Assembly (NCBI RefSeq): GCF_025751535.1
Contig: NZ_JAOWLC010000012.1
Span: forward strand, 1-64,000
Reading direction: 5' to 3'
Origin: Lentibacter sp. XHP0401
Lineage (GTDB): Bacteria; Pseudomonadota; Alphaproteobacteria; Rhodobacterales; Rhodobacteraceae
DNA: 64,000 nt
Of the stretch, positions 1 to 9,013 are shown in pieces (positions within the stretch are counted from its first letter, which is position 1; the number at the start of each line of letters is the position of its first letter). The notes under the pieces were generated by a model. That model was not told the origin of the DNA. It made no database searches and saw nothing but the letters and a program-made list of their open reading frames with translations. Made by a program: the position numbers and the translations under genes.

Positions 1-195
1 CTCAAGCCGATCCAAAGGCCGGATACATATCAGCGACTTCCTGAAGACGTGCAATTGAACACTTGCGAACAGCAGCCCGTACATACATGTGGGCTCAAAG
101 CAGCCCTCAGATGCACCGCAGTTTTTTTGTGATATGATGCATCATCAACGTCGGGTTGAAGAATTGGGAGGGATTGGCGGATCGGAGGATCTGTC

Positions 196-828
196 ATGGG
201 CATACCAAACTTACCTGCCATTCGTGCGCTTCGCCCTGCTTGGAATAAAGGCCGTATTGTCGGTCAGAAACGCCCACTAAAACCAAAGCATGTCTGGGCG
301 ATCAGAGTCCGACTCGAACTCGCCGAGAAACATCGCGATCTTGCCTTATTCAACATGGCGATTGATAGCAAACTCCGCGGTTGTGATCTCTGTCGGATGC
401 AGGTTGTGGATGTGATGGCATCGGGCCAGATTAGGGAGCGGGCATCGGTTCTTCAAAGCAAGACAAAGAAGCCTGTGCGTTTCGAGATTTCGGCAGGGAC
501 GCGAGCTTCTGTTGCAAAGTGGATGGAGGATCCGCTGATGGTCGGGTCGGAATACCTCTGGCCAGGTCGCTTCCATGAGCGCCTCCACATCTCAACACGT
601 CAATACGCGAGGATCGTTCGAGATTGGGTTACATCAATTGGCTTAGAGGCTACCGCCTACGGCACGCACTCAATGAGACGAACTAAGGTAACTCAGATCT
701 ACAAGAAAACTGGCAACCTGCGCGCTGTACAGTTGCTCCTCGGGCATACAAAAATGGATAGCACGGTCAGGTACCTGGGAGTGGAGCTCGAAGACGCTCT
801 CGCTATTGCTGAAGCAATTGAAATTTAA
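196..828 (+). CDS. tyrosine recombinase, catalytic domain only
   Basis: A 210-residue tyrosine recombinase/integrase. The catalytic set is visible: Arg61 in LRGCDL, His158 and Arg161 in THSMRRTK, His184 in LLGHTKMDS and the nucleophile Tyr193 in VRYLG. The family normally has an N-terminal SAM-like DNA-binding domain of about 100 residues before this; here only about 30 residues precede the catalytic fold, so it is a short stand-alone form. The ATG follows a clear GGAGGA site. No excisionase or phage genes lie nearby. A strong hairpin follows directly. It may be a domesticated or mobile-element recombinase; its target site is unknown. Confidence 0.85.
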   Translation: MGIPNLPAIRALRPAWNKGRIVGQKRPLKPKHVWAIRVRLELAEKHRDLALFNMAIDSKLRGCDLCRMQVVDVMASGQIRERASVLQSKTKKPVRFEISAGTRASVAKWMEDPLMVGSEYLWPGRFHERLHISTRQYARIVRDWVTSIGLEATAYGTHSMRRTKVTQIYKKTGNLRAVQLLLGHTKMDSTVRYLGVELEDALAIAEAIEI

Positions 829-832
829 AAGC

Positions 833-858
833 ACGGGCCGTCCTCGTGGACGGCCCGT
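833..858 (+). terminator. perfect 11-bp hairpin after the recombinase gene
   Basis: ACGGGCCGTCC, a TCGT loop, then the exact complement, starting 4 bases after the recombinase stop. The T-tract (TTTT about 7 bases further on) is weak. It probably ends transcription, but could also be part of the recombinase's own element. Confidence 0.6.
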
Positions 859-1117
859 TGCGGATTTTGAGCAAGGCACAAAACCCGTCTTCGACGTTCT
901 CCGAAGCGTCCATCCGTGAAACGCCCAGCATTTTCGGCGCTTCAGGGTCTGCTCCCCGAGAAATTTTTACAGCTCGGAAATGGTTGGCACACCCGCGACG
1001 CCTATAGGCGGATCAATTCCTGCCGTGGCCACATTTTTTGTAATTCACAATTTCTTGACCCAATATCCGAAATAGCGCACGATTTGCACGTTGGTTGCAT
1101 TTAGATGGGTTACTATC

Positions 1118-3343
1118 ATGCGCTTTTTTACGATCTTGCTTCTATGCCTCTCGCTGGTTCCCAGCCTCTCATCGGCGCAGGATCGCGCCAATACAATACT
1201 CGTTCTGGACGGGTCCGGCTCCATGTGGGGCCAGATTGACGGGGTGAACAAGATTGTCATCGCGCGCGATGTCGTTGGGAAAATTCTTGCAGATTTCCCA
1301 CCCGAAGAAAACCTTGGGCTGACGGTCTATGGCCACCGTGAGCGGGGCAATTGTGCTGACATCGAGACCATCGTCGCGCCGGGGCCACACACAGCGGCGG
1401 ACATTCTTGCCGCCGTGAACGCGATCAATCCTCGTGGCAAAACCCCGATGACCGACGCGATCATCGCTGCGGCGCAGGCGCTGCGCTACACTGAAGAGGC
1501 CGCGACCGTTATTCTGGTCTCGGATGGTATCGAAACCTGTAATCCCGACCCATGCGCCGCTGCTCGTGCGCTTGAAGAGGCTGGTATCGACTTTACCGCG
1601 CATGTTGTCGGGTTCGATGTGACCGAGGCGGCAGCTCTGGCGCAAATGCAATGTATTGCCGATGAAACGGGCGGTGCGTTTCTGACCGCGTCAAACGCGG
1701 ATGAACTGGCGGATGCTTTAAGCAAAGTCACCGCACCCGTCGCGCCAGAGCCACTCGCAGCCCCCTTAACGTTTCGCGCAATACGAGGTGAGGATGGACC
1801 GGAAGTGACCGCCGATATAGTCTGGGAAATCTCGGACTCTAAAGGCGTCGTGGTAAAAGATGGTGTCGCCACATCTGAAGAGCCCTTTTCAACCGACCTA
1901 GTTGTATCGGAAGAATATACCGCGATTGCGCGGGATGTGGCCAACGGGAGTGAGGGCATAACCCATTTCGTCGTGGATGTGGCCCCTCTGACGGTAACGG
2001 TCGTGCTCCCAGTGCCGCAACCTGACGCCACGATTACCGCACAAGACACCGCTCCCGTCGGAGCAACTATTCCTGTAGAGTGGACGGGGCCAAACGATGA
2101 ACGTGATTACATCTCCGTGGCGGCCGTCGATCAAACCGGGACATCCTACGTCAATTACACTTATATCTCTGACCTTGCCGAACGGGGGTTGTTGATGCCG
2201 CCCACAACTGGCACCTATGAGCTGCGCTATGTGTCGTCGGCCACCAACTCTGTGCTTGCGACCCGCCCGATCACGATCACGCCGGTAGAGGTCATGCTGA
2301 CCGCGCCGACCATCGCCAGCGCAGGCGAGTCCATCACCGTTGAGTGGAATGGTCCGGACTACGAACGAGACTATATCTCTGTCGCATCACCTGATGGAAA
2401 TGGCGGCACTTACGTCAATTACACCTATACGAAAGACGGCAGTCCGCTGTCCCTGTTGATGCCCTCCGAGGCCGGAGACTACGAGCTGCGCTACATCCTG
2501 GCACAGGGCAACACGATCATGGCGCGCGCGTCGATCTCGGTTCAGCGTGTTGCTGCCACGCTTGCCGCGCCCGACACGGCGGCGGTGGGGGAAACCATTG
2601 CGGTTGACTGGACGGGGCCGAACTATGACCGCGACTACATCTCGGTCGCCAAAGTTGGCGGCGCGGGCGGTCAATATGAGAACTACACCTACACGAAAGA
2701 GGGAACCCCGCTTTCATTGCTTATGCCCTCCGAGGCAGGCACCTATGAGGTTCGCTATATTGTCTCACAGGACAACGTGATCCTGGCCAACCGAACGATC
2801 ACGGTAAAGGATGTGGACGCCAGTCTGACTGCACCATCCGTTGCGCCTATGGGCGCTTCGGTCGTCGTGGAGTGGATGGGGCCGGATTATGATCGCGACT
2901 ACATCTCCGTGGCGCGTGTTGGAGTTGATGGCGGGCAATACGTGAACTACACCTACACCGAAAGTGGCTCCCCACTAAACTTGCTCATGCCGTCACAGGC
3001 AGGCGACTATGAAATCCGCTACATACTGGCGCAGGACAACGTGATCCTGAGCAGAGAGCCAGTCACCGTCACGCCTGTCGACGCAAAGCTAACCGCCCCA
3101 CTAAGCGTCGCGCTTTCGGCGCAAAGCATCTCTGTTGATTGGGACGGGCCCGATTACTCCCGTGACTACATCAGCATATCCAAAACAGGCGAGAGCGGCT
3201 ATGTGACCTATGCCTATACGAAGGCGGGCAATCCTTTGACCATCCAACTGCCTGACGCCGCGGGGGAGTATGAAATCCGTTACGTCTTGGGGCAAAACGA
3301 GGTGGTTCTGGGGGCGACCCTGTTGACCGTGACCGCAGACTGA
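1118..3343 (+). CDS. secreted VWA-domain protein with five 88-residue repeats
   Basis: About 741 residues. A signal peptide (MRFFTILLLCLSLVPSLSSAQ at the start) supports the ATG at 1118. A von Willebrand factor A domain follows (about residues 26-210) with an intact MIDAS motif DGSGSMWG, as in metal-dependent adhesion domains. From residue 303 the protein is five tandem repeats of exactly 88 residues, each with the cores V-W-x-G-P, RDYISV, Y-x-N/T-Y-x-Y and Y-E-x-RY; these look like beta-sandwich modules. The role is probably extracellular or periplasmic binding; the ligand is unknown. It stands alone between the recombinase and three small minus-strand genes. Confidence 0.85.
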   Translation: MRFFTILLLCLSLVPSLSSAQDRANTILVLDGSGSMWGQIDGVNKIVIARDVVGKILADFPPEENLGLTVYGHRERGNCADIETIVAPGPHTAADILAAVNAINPRGKTPMTDAIIAAAQALRYTEEAATVILVSDGIETCNPDPCAAARALEEAGIDFTAHVVGFDVTEAAALAQMQCIADETGGAFLTASNADELADALSKVTAPVAPEPLAAPLTFRAIRGEDGPEVTADIVWEISDSKGVVVKDGVATSEEPFSTDLVVSEEYTAIARDVANGSEGITHFVVDVAPLTVTVVLPVPQPDATITAQDTAPVGATIPVEWTGPNDERDYISVAAVDQTGTSYVNYTYISDLAERGLLMPPTTGTYELRYVSSATNSVLATRPITITPVEVMLTAPTIASAGESITVEWNGPDYERDYISVASPDGNGGTYVNYTYTKDGSPLSLLMPSEAGDYELRYILAQGNTIMARASISVQRVAATLAAPDTAAVGETIAVDWTGPNYDRDYISVAKVGGAGGQYENYTYTKEGTPLSLLMPSEAGTYEVRYIVSQDNVILANRTITVKDVDASLTAPSVAPMGASVVVEWMGPDYDRDYISVARVGVDGGQYVNYTYTESGSPLNLLMPSQAGDYEIRYILAQDNVILSREPVTVTPVDAKLTAPLSVALSAQSISVDWDGPDYSRDYISISKTGESGYVTYAYTKAGNPLTIQLPDAAGEYEIRYVLGQNEVVLGATLLTVTAD
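2024..3340 (+). repeat. five tandem 264-bp coding repeats
   Basis: Units begin at 2024, 2288, 2552, 2816 and 3080, each exactly 264 bp (88 codons) after the last. Units 2 to 4 are most alike (YVNYTYTK-like and LLMPSEAG-like cores); units 1 and 5 are the most diverged, and unit 5 lacks a few residues near the NYTY core. The constant unit length with diverged codons suggests old duplication kept by selection on the fold. Confidence 0.9.
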
Positions 3344-3363
3344 TCGCCGTTAGTAGTGTTGGG

Positions 3364-3852
3364 CTAGCTGTCGCTACCTTGGGCGAGGACAGTCGCACGC
3401 GCTCGTTTGATCGCAAACCAACCGCCGACAAGACCGGTAAGCATCAGGACCGCCGAACAAAGCAATGCGAGCCGGAAATACCGTGTAAGATAACCTAAAT
3501 CGACCGCGCTTTGTTTGGGATCGTCTGGCAGATACCAAATGTCGATCGGGCCGCCGTCGCTCAGAGTGTCGAAAAGCTGTTCTCTGACACGTTGATTCCC
3601 ACGGTTATAAGGATCGGCTTCAGTGGGAAAGATGTAGGCGACATCGTAGGTATTTGGCTTGTTCGTTATGGTCTCGTGCAAATTAGTGACTTCACCGACC
3701 ACTTTGACGCCGTGGTCCGTGAATGCGGCGGCCTTTCGATAGTCGGAGATTTTAAGCATCGCAAACCCGATGCCCGCCGCGATAAGTAACGGGTAGACCC
3801 ATATTTGTTGACGCCACATCACTTTGGCCAATGTCTGTTTCGGTTCGTCCAT
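3364..3852 (-). CDS. DUF3592-type membrane protein
   Basis: 162 residues. A transmembrane segment near the N-terminus (WVYPLLIAAGIGFAML) and another near the C-terminus (LALLCSAVLMLTGLVGGWF) flank a soluble domain of about 85 residues containing V-x-GEV and a YLPDDPKQS motif. This matches the DUF3592 layout, in which an exposed beta-domain sits between two helices. I chose the ATG at 3852 because an AAGGA lies 7 bases upstream of it, whereas it nearly touches the alternative ATG at 3858. No function is known. It is the last of three small minus-strand genes. Confidence 0.65.
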   Translation of the reverse strand: MDEPKQTLAKVMWRQQIWVYPLLIAAGIGFAMLKISDYRKAAAFTDHGVKVVGEVTNLHETITNKPNTYDVAYIFPTEADPYNRGNQRVREQLFDTLSDGGPIDIWYLPDDPKQSAVDLGYLTRYFRLALLCSAVLMLTGLVGGWFAIKRARATVLAQGSDS

Positions 3853-3873
3853 CACCATATCCTTTGCATCGCG

Positions 3874-4455
3874 TCAGCGCGTGAGGGTCACGGCGCGCCA
3901 GCTCTTGACGGGGATCCCCTTGACGACGGTCGACGTATAAAAAATGCCATACATCTGGTCAGGACCGACAACCATCAAACGCAGGGTCATATCCATCGTT
4001 ACGCCGTCGATTGTGACCTGTGTCCGTCCGATCAGGCGGGCGAGGTTTTCAACGCCACATCCCATTAACGTCTCAACGTCAGATGACGACAGCATGGGCG
4101 CAGGAACGCCGTCTTTGGTCGCGTGAGCCTCAAAGCTCCAGGGAGGCTCGTCGGCCCAGCTAAACACAACGGGCTGCTGTGCCTCCGGGTGCGTGCCCAC
4201 AAGCCCGCCATTTGGCGACATTTCGATTTGCATCGTTTCGACGTCACCACTTGCAGGGAAAGGCATCGTCATCGGGCCTGAAATTACATAGCCCGCATGA
4301 TGCGTAATCTGCCAAGGGCCGACATACATGAGGCTGATCTTGTCCCACGCCTTTTGTGAGCCGTAGTTGCAGGCGACATTCGGTTCCGCCTGCGCAGGAG
4401 ATGACGCCAACAAAGCGGTTGCGATGCCGCAGGTTAAGGAAAAAGCCTTGATCAT
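3874..4455 (-). CDS. secreted protein of unknown function
   Basis: 193 residues with a standard signal peptide ending near AQAEP. The mature part has two cysteines (NVACNYG and LMGCGVEN) that could form a disulphide, and alternating hydrophobic beta-like stretches (MYVGPWQITHHAGYVI, MYGIFYTSTVVKG) that suggest a beta-barrel or lipocalin-like fold; that is a guess from pattern only. It lies 21 bp upstream of the DUF3592 gene on the same strand and may be co-transcribed with it. I do not recognise the family. Confidence 0.6.
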   Translation of the reverse strand: MIKAFSLTCGIATALLASSPAQAEPNVACNYGSQKAWDKISLMYVGPWQITHHAGYVISGPMTMPFPASGDVETMQIEMSPNGGLVGTHPEAQQPVVFSWADEPPWSFEAHATKDGVPAPMLSSSDVETLMGCGVENLARLIGRTQVTIDGVTMDMTLRLMVVGPDQMYGIFYTSTVVKGIPVKSWRAVTLTR

Positions 4456-4522
4456 TGTCTCATTCGCTTATCATTGGAGGGGAGTTTTAGCGCTTTTGAC
4501 GCCACAGGGATGTCCCTTTCCC

Positions 4523-5071
4523 TCATTGCTCTTTCAACAAGGCTTCGGGCAAGTTTGCACTGAACGTCCCGTCAATTTGCATCTTCTGCGACGGATCGAC
4601 CTGCCCGGTCATCAAATTATTGCTGTAATAGGCAGTGGAGGAAAAGCGCCCTTCTAGGAGAAGGCCACCGTCGACTTCCTCAAGCGTAGTCAGGGAAAGC
4701 GCGGTTTGCTCGCCCTCATCGGCCAGCCAGCCCGACGCCCAACCGTCAGCGAGATAGGTCAGCGACACGTTCAACGGCACCGTTTTGCCACCAACCGACA
4801 TGATATCAAACTTGAGCAGTAGGCTGTCTTTGGCTTCAGCGACGGTGTTCTCCGTCGGTTGCCCCCAAAGACTGAAGCTCTGCAAATTTGCGACCGCTAT
4901 TGTCAGGCCATGGCTTTGGCTCTGTTCCCCGTCTGCTGTCAGGAACCAATTGCGTTCGGTGCTCTCGATGGTGGCTGTCAGAGTGCCGAAAACATCTTGC
5001 GCGACACAAAGTGTTGGCGTGAGGACAAGTGCCGCTGCCAGAGCGGTTTGGCGAAACCATAAATGTGACAT
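4523..5071 (-). CDS. secreted protein of unknown function
   Basis: 182 residues. The ATG at 5071 is chosen because a GGAGG site lies 6 bases upstream and it begins a clean signal peptide ending near CVAQD; an in-frame ATG at 5176 would add 35 residues with no matching features. The mature part is rich in beta-type segments and acidic residues (LLKFDIMSVGGKTVPLN, GLLLEGRFSST) and has no cysteine after the leader, no catalytic motif and no membrane helix. It may be functionally linked to the next two secreted or membrane genes on the same strand. The family is not recognised. Confidence 0.6.
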   Translation of the reverse strand: MSHLWFRQTALAAALVLTPTLCVAQDVFGTLTATIESTERNWFLTADGEQSQSHGLTIAVANLQSFSLWGQPTENTVAEAKDSLLLKFDIMSVGGKTVPLNVSLTYLADGWASGWLADEGEQTALSLTTLEEVDGGLLLEGRFSSTAYYSNNLMTGQVDPSQKMQIDGTFSANLPEALLKEQ

Positions 5072-5507
5072 TGAACCTCCAATGAAAAGGGAGCTTAGGG
5101 TCGCTGTTAACAAAACCGAGCATGCCAAAACCGCGCAGTTGTCAATTGAAATACTGCCGCCACGCTTCGCCTCCACAGTCTCAGTTTCAACTATGCCCGA
5201 ATAGCTCTATCCGTCAACTGCCACCGTCAAAACGGCGACAGCGCCTGACTGGAGGCTTCGAAGATAACCAAACCGTGAGCGCTCGCCAAAAATGGTCAAA
5301 TTGTTTTCCTGATAGGTCTACTCAACCCATTTCAAAACGAGAGTAAGCAACATGGCGCAACTGACTTGGATGGCTCGCCTCAAAAATCCATGTTGTGACC
5401 ATCCTGCAATGTCCGCTTTTGAAGGTGGCGACCGAGCATAGAAAGATAGCAGCGAAAGTCCGGTTTCCGCCCAGACTGCCCGCGCGGTCATAATTCTCTG
5501 CTACGGA
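5072..5507. other. intergenic stretch without a convincing gene
   Basis: 436 bp between the start of the secreted-protein gene and the 3' end of the DsbA-family gene. It must hold the promoter for the leftward genes. Short reading frames on either strand lack ribosome-binding sites and protein-like composition. No RNA gene or repeat was seen. Confidence 0.5.
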
Positions 5508-6152
5508 TCAGGCTCTCATTTTGGCGAGTTGCGAGAGAATGTTGGTGTAATTGTCCACGCCCTGCGCGCCAGTAATGAGATGCTTTCGGTCAAACACTAC
5601 GGCAGGCACGCCAGAAATACCCTGTTGTTGCCAATATTCTTCGGCGCTGCGAACGTCATTGGCAAAGCGCTGATCGTCAAGAACGGCAGCGGCTTGAGTG
5701 CGGTCCAGCCCGATTTCGGCGGCAATGTCAGCAAGCACGTCATCATCAGACAAGTTGCGTTGGTCTGTAAAATGGGCGGTGAACAGTGCCAGTTTCAGAT
5801 CATGCTTGCGGCCTTGGGTGCCAGCCCAATGGAGCAGCTGATGGGAGTTGAATGTATTGTGCATCCGGGAGTCTTCGGTCCACTCAAAATCGAACCCCAG
5901 TTCGTCAGCCAATGCCGTCATGTGCTGCCGCGATTGTTCGGATTGCTCAGGGGTGCTGCCATATTTCTCAATAATATGATCGCGGGTGTTCTGGCCCTCT
6001 GGAGGCATTTGTGGGTTCAACTCGAACGGATGCCAGTGGATTTCATGGTCGGTGCCGACCGCCTCGAGCGCTTGCGACAATTGCCGATATCCGATGATGC
6101 ACCATGGGCACATTACATCGGACACTATATCAATACGTAAAGGGCTGGTCAT
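5508..6152 (-). CDS. DsbA family oxidoreductase, FrnE-like
   Basis: 214 residues, a thioredoxin-fold protein of the DsbA/FrnE/2-hydroxychromene-2-carboxylate isomerase group. The active-site CPWC is at about residues 15-18 (SDVMCPWCIIGYRQL), and the cis-proline region appears as GISGVPAVVFDRK near residue 180. There is no signal peptide, so it probably works in the cytoplasm as a thiol-disulphide oxidoreductase, as FrnE homologues do. Length fits the family (about 210-220). It starts just downstream of the tRNA-Phe region and seems monocistronic. Confidence 0.85.
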   Translation of the reverse strand: MTSPLRIDIVSDVMCPWCIIGYRQLSQALEAVGTDHEIHWHPFELNPQMPPEGQNTRDHIIEKYGSTPEQSEQSRQHMTALADELGFDFEWTEDSRMHNTFNSHQLLHWAGTQGRKHDLKLALFTAHFTDQRNLSDDDVLADIAAEIGLDRTQAAAVLDDQRFANDVRSAEEYWQQQGISGVPAVVFDRKHLITGAQGVDNYTNILSQLAKMRA

Positions 6153-6469
6153 TTATATGTTCCATTCTTGGCAGCTAACATGATTGGCTGCGCCGAGCTA
6201 AGGCTGCAGATCATCGCTTTCAAACACGAGGGCAATGGGTTTTCCCACCGCTAATCTGGTTAGATAGGTCTTACATACCTTGCTTGCGATAGGTTGCGAA
6301 AAAATCAGCACTGTAAGTCAAAATGCCCCGCGTCTTTGAAATCCGGAGAACTCTCCAAATACAACGAGTGCGAAACGGATTGCGTCCCCATTGCGTCCCC
6401 AGATAAGAATTAAACCTTTTCCACATAGCTGCCAGGTAAATTTTTCACTTAAATATCAATGATTTGAAG
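6153..6469. other. tRNA-flanking intergenic stretch with an 11-bp tandem repeat
   Basis: 317 bp between the DsbA-family start and the 3' end of tRNA-Phe. It is AT-richer than its surroundings and holds ATTGCGTCCCC twice in a row (6379-6400). It must contain the DsbA-family promoter. No gene was found. The site downstream of a tRNA 3' end is a usual place for integration scars. Confidence 0.4.
6379..6400. repeat. two tandem copies of an 11-bp unit near tRNA-Phe
   Basis: ATTGCGTCCCC at 6379-6389 is repeated at 6390-6400. It lies 70 bp downstream of the tRNA-Phe 3' end. It could be an old attachment-site or integrase-gene remnant; no second tRNA 3' fragment was found. Confidence 0.55.
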
Positions 6470-6544
6470 TGGTGCCCGGGGGCGGAATCGAACCACCGAC
6501 ACGAGGATTTTCAATCCACTGCTCTACCCCTGAGCTACCCGGGC
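6470..6544 (-). tRNA. tRNA-Phe (GAA)
   Basis: 75 nt including an encoded CCA. The acceptor stem is GCCCGGG paired with CCCGGGC; the D-arm begins GCTCAGGGGTAGAGC; the anticodon loop is TTGAAAA with anticodon GAA; the T-arm has GGTGG-TTCGATT-CCGCC. The anticodon stem has one T-T mismatch at its second pair. Confidence 0.95.
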
Positions 6545-7011
6545 GTGCCATTGAAAACAAAGGCTCACGAGACAAACTTAATGCAGTCAAGACTGGCGGC
6601 ATGGTGTGGTCCGGGTGAGACCTGCACACTTTGTTCACATCGTGTGCGGTTAATCTTACATCGCCCTGCAAGTGTCAAGTCTCTCGTCGTCGCTTTTTTA
6701 CTCATTTTCAGCCGCTTAAGACAGACAGTGAAAAAGCTATGCCATCGAGGCTCTCAAAACGTTGTGAAAACGCTTTGGCGCATTTGGCGAAAGGAGAGAT
6801 TTTCTCGGCGAAGGCCATACTTTACGGCTTAACGTCGCAAATCCGGACAAATGGCCAGAGATGTGCGAGTGTCGGTAAGTAAGGTGGTGAAATCCATCAG
6901 AAACAGCGACGGAAAACCGCTTTGCCCCCGTAGTATGACAAAGATCAATGTAATGACGTGCCCGTTGCATTAGCCGTTATCCGAATACACAAGGTTTGCA
7001 GGAGCCGTCGC
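6545..7011. other. divergent promoter region of tRNA-Phe and macA
   Basis: 467 bp with no convincing gene. It holds the leftward tRNA-Phe promoter and must hold the rightward macA promoter. A short frame from 6631 lacks protein-like composition and was not called. Confidence 0.5.
6650..6678 (-). promoter_or_regulatory. probable promoter of tRNA-Phe
   Basis: On the minus strand, a perfect TTGACA (6673-6678) and GATTAA (6650-6655) are separated by 17 bp. This would give a 5' leader of roughly 100 nt before the tRNA, to be removed by RNase P. The -35 is convincing, the -10 weaker. Confidence 0.45.
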
Positions 7012-8271
7012 ATGAGTGAAATCCAACGCAAGATAGAAGCTTCACTTGGTGTCGGTGCGGCCAAGCGCCATATCCCCGCATGGATGGTTTGGCTGGCCGC
7101 CGCTGCTGTGGCCGGCGCACTTGCGTTCTGGTGGATGCAAGGCGCTGAAGAGCGCGCGAAAATCAGTTATATAACCGAGAGTGTCACTCAAGGTGACCTC
7201 ACCGTGACCGTCACTGCAACAGGTACGATCGAGCCGACAAATCTGGTTGAAATATCCTCGGAGCTGTCAGGAACAATCGTGGATGTTCTGGTTGATTACA
7301 ACGATGAGGTGAAAGCAGGGCAGGTGCTTGCGCGGCTCGATACAGTGCAGCTTGAGGCACAGATGTCGGTTCAGCGGGCAAGCCATGCCGCCGCCGAGGC
7401 GCAACTTGCCAGTGCCCGCGCCAGCCTGCTCGAAGCAGAAGCCGATTATGAGATTGTGCGCCAACTTGACGCGCGCGGCGTGACCTCTCACACCAATCTT
7501 GTTACCTCACAGGCTGCTCTCAGCCGCGCCAACGCCAATATTGCCAGTGGCCAAGCCAATCTAGATCTGGCGCAGGCACAGCTGGAAGCTCAGGAGGCTG
7601 TCTTGAGCAAAGCCACCATAATTTCGCCCATCAACGGAATCGTGCTCGAAAGAGCGGTTGATGCGGGGCAAATCGTGGCGGCAAGCCTCTCGGCGCCCGA
7701 ACTTTTCACCATTGCCGAAGACCTGGCGCAAATGGAGCTGCAAGTCGATGTGGCCGAGGCCGATATCGGCCGTATCTCGGTGGGCGATATGGCAAGCTTC
7801 ACCGTGGATGCCTACGATAACTCAACCTTCCCCGCGCAAATTTCGATGGTGCGCTATGCTTCCGATAGCACAGACGGGCTTGTCACTTACAAAGCCATAC
7901 TCTCGGTTGAAAATGACAACCTGTTGCTGCGCCCCGGCATGACAGCAACCGCTGACATTACCGTTGCCTCCTATACCGATGTGTTGCTTGTGCCCAATGC
8001 CGCACTCAGGTTTGCCCCTCCGCAAGTCGTCGAGGCGGAAACATCCGATGACAACGGTGGTGGCGGTTTACTCAAGCTCATCATGCCATCTCGCAACAGA
8101 AATGAAACCACCCGCAACGCATCCGACAGCACGCTCTGGGTCTTGCGCAATGGTGTGGCTGTCGAAGTTGAGGTTGAGCGCGGCGACAGTGACGGATTGC
8201 TCGCTATCATTACAAGCAGCGAGCTGTCAGCGGGCGATCAGGTTGTCGTCGATATGGTCGAGGGCAACTAG
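7012..8271 (+). CDS. macA: MacA-like periplasmic adaptor (HlyD family)
   Basis: 419 residues, starting at the ATG after a GGAG site. One N-terminal membrane helix (IPAWMVWLAAAAVAGALAFW) anchors it in the inner membrane. It then has the lipoyl/barrel-sandwich halves typical of RND/MacA adaptors (VEISSELSGTIVDVLVDYND at residues 77-96 and the matching half ISPINGIVLERAVDAGQIV), separated by a long alpha-helical hairpin rich in Ala and Gln, then beta-barrel and membrane-proximal domains. It would link the MacB-type exporter to an outer-membrane channel; no TolC gene is in the window. The stop is 1 bp before the next ATG, so the genes are co-translated. Confidence 0.88.
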   Translation: MSEIQRKIEASLGVGAAKRHIPAWMVWLAAAAVAGALAFWWMQGAEERAKISYITESVTQGDLTVTVTATGTIEPTNLVEISSELSGTIVDVLVDYNDEVKAGQVLARLDTVQLEAQMSVQRASHAAAEAQLASARASLLEAEADYEIVRQLDARGVTSHTNLVTSQAALSRANANIASGQANLDLAQAQLEAQEAVLSKATIISPINGIVLERAVDAGQIVAASLSAPELFTIAEDLAQMELQVDVAEADIGRISVGDMASFTVDAYDNSTFPAQISMVRYASDSTDGLVTYKAILSVENDNLLLRPGMTATADITVASYTDVLLVPNAALRFAPPQVVEAETSDDNGGGGLLKLIMPSRNRNETTRNASDSTLWVLRNGVAVEVEVERGDSDGLLAIITSSELSAGDQVVVDMVEGN

Positions 8272-8272
8272 A

Positions 8273-9013
8273 ATGCCACACCGGGCCGCGGATACCACTC
8301 CCGTCATCGAGCTTCGCAATGTCACCAAGGTTTACGGCCATGGCGAGGCCGAAGTGCGCGCTATGGACGGGGTGGATATCACCATTGAAAGCGGCGAGTT
8401 TGTCGCGATCATGGGGCCGTCAGGCTCGGGCAAATCAACCGCAATGAATATGATCGGCTGCCTCGATAGCCCGACAAGCGGCGAATACCTGTTTAACGGC
8501 GTGCAAGTCGCAAAGCTTAGCCAGGACCAGCGCGCCTTACTACGCCGCAACTATCTTGGGTTCGTGTTTCAGGGTTTCAACCTGTTGGCCCGCACCACAG
8601 CGCTTGAAAACGTCGAACTGCCGATGATCTACAAAGGTATGCCTGCCACCGAGCGGCGCGAAAAGGCTCGTGAAGCCCTTGCCAAAGTCGGCTTGAGCGG
8701 TCGTGAGCATCACGACCCTTCCGAACTCTCGGGGGGGCAGCAACAGCGCGCAGCCATTGCCCGCGCCCTGGCAGGCAATCCACAAGTGATCCTTGCCGAC
8801 GAGCCGACAGGCAACCTTGATACCAAACTTTCCGTCGAAATCATGGAATTGCTCAAAGACCTGAACGAGCGCGATCACATCACCATCGTCATGGTCACTC
8901 ACGAAGAGGATATGGCCGCTTACGCCCACAGGGTTATCTGGATGGTCGATGGCAAAGTCGAACGCACAGGCACGCCGGAAGAAGTGTTCAGCCACGGAAG
9001 GCAAAGCGCATGA
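8273..9013 (+). CDS. MacB/LolD-type ABC ATPase
   Basis: 246 residues. The true start is the ATG at 8273, one base after the macA stop. It has Walker A GPSGSGKS (residues 48-55), the signature [17 protein letters not shown] and Walker [14 protein letters not shown], all in the MacB/LolD/FtsE class of ATPases that drive mechanotransmission rather than substrate passage through the membrane. In this operon ATPase and permease are separate chains, unlike E. coli MacB where they are fused. It overlaps the permease gene by 4 bp (ATGA). Confidence 0.9.
   Translation: MPHRAADTTPVIELRNVTKVYGHGEAEVRAMDGVDITIESGEFVAIMGPSGSGKSTAMNMIGCLDSPTSGEYLFNGVQVAKLSQDQRALLRRNYLGFVFQGFNLLARTTALENVELPMIYKGMPATERREKAREALAKVGLSGREHHDPSELSGGQQQRAAIARALAGNPQVILADEPTGNLDTKLSVEIMELLKDLNERDHITIVMVTHEEDMAAYAHRVIWMVDGKVERTGTPEEVFSHGRQSA

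Noticed and set aside
196-6152. A complete prophage or integrative element from the recombinase to tRNA-Phe
   Set aside because: No phage structural, replication or conjugation genes, and no matching tRNA 3' repeat at the other end.
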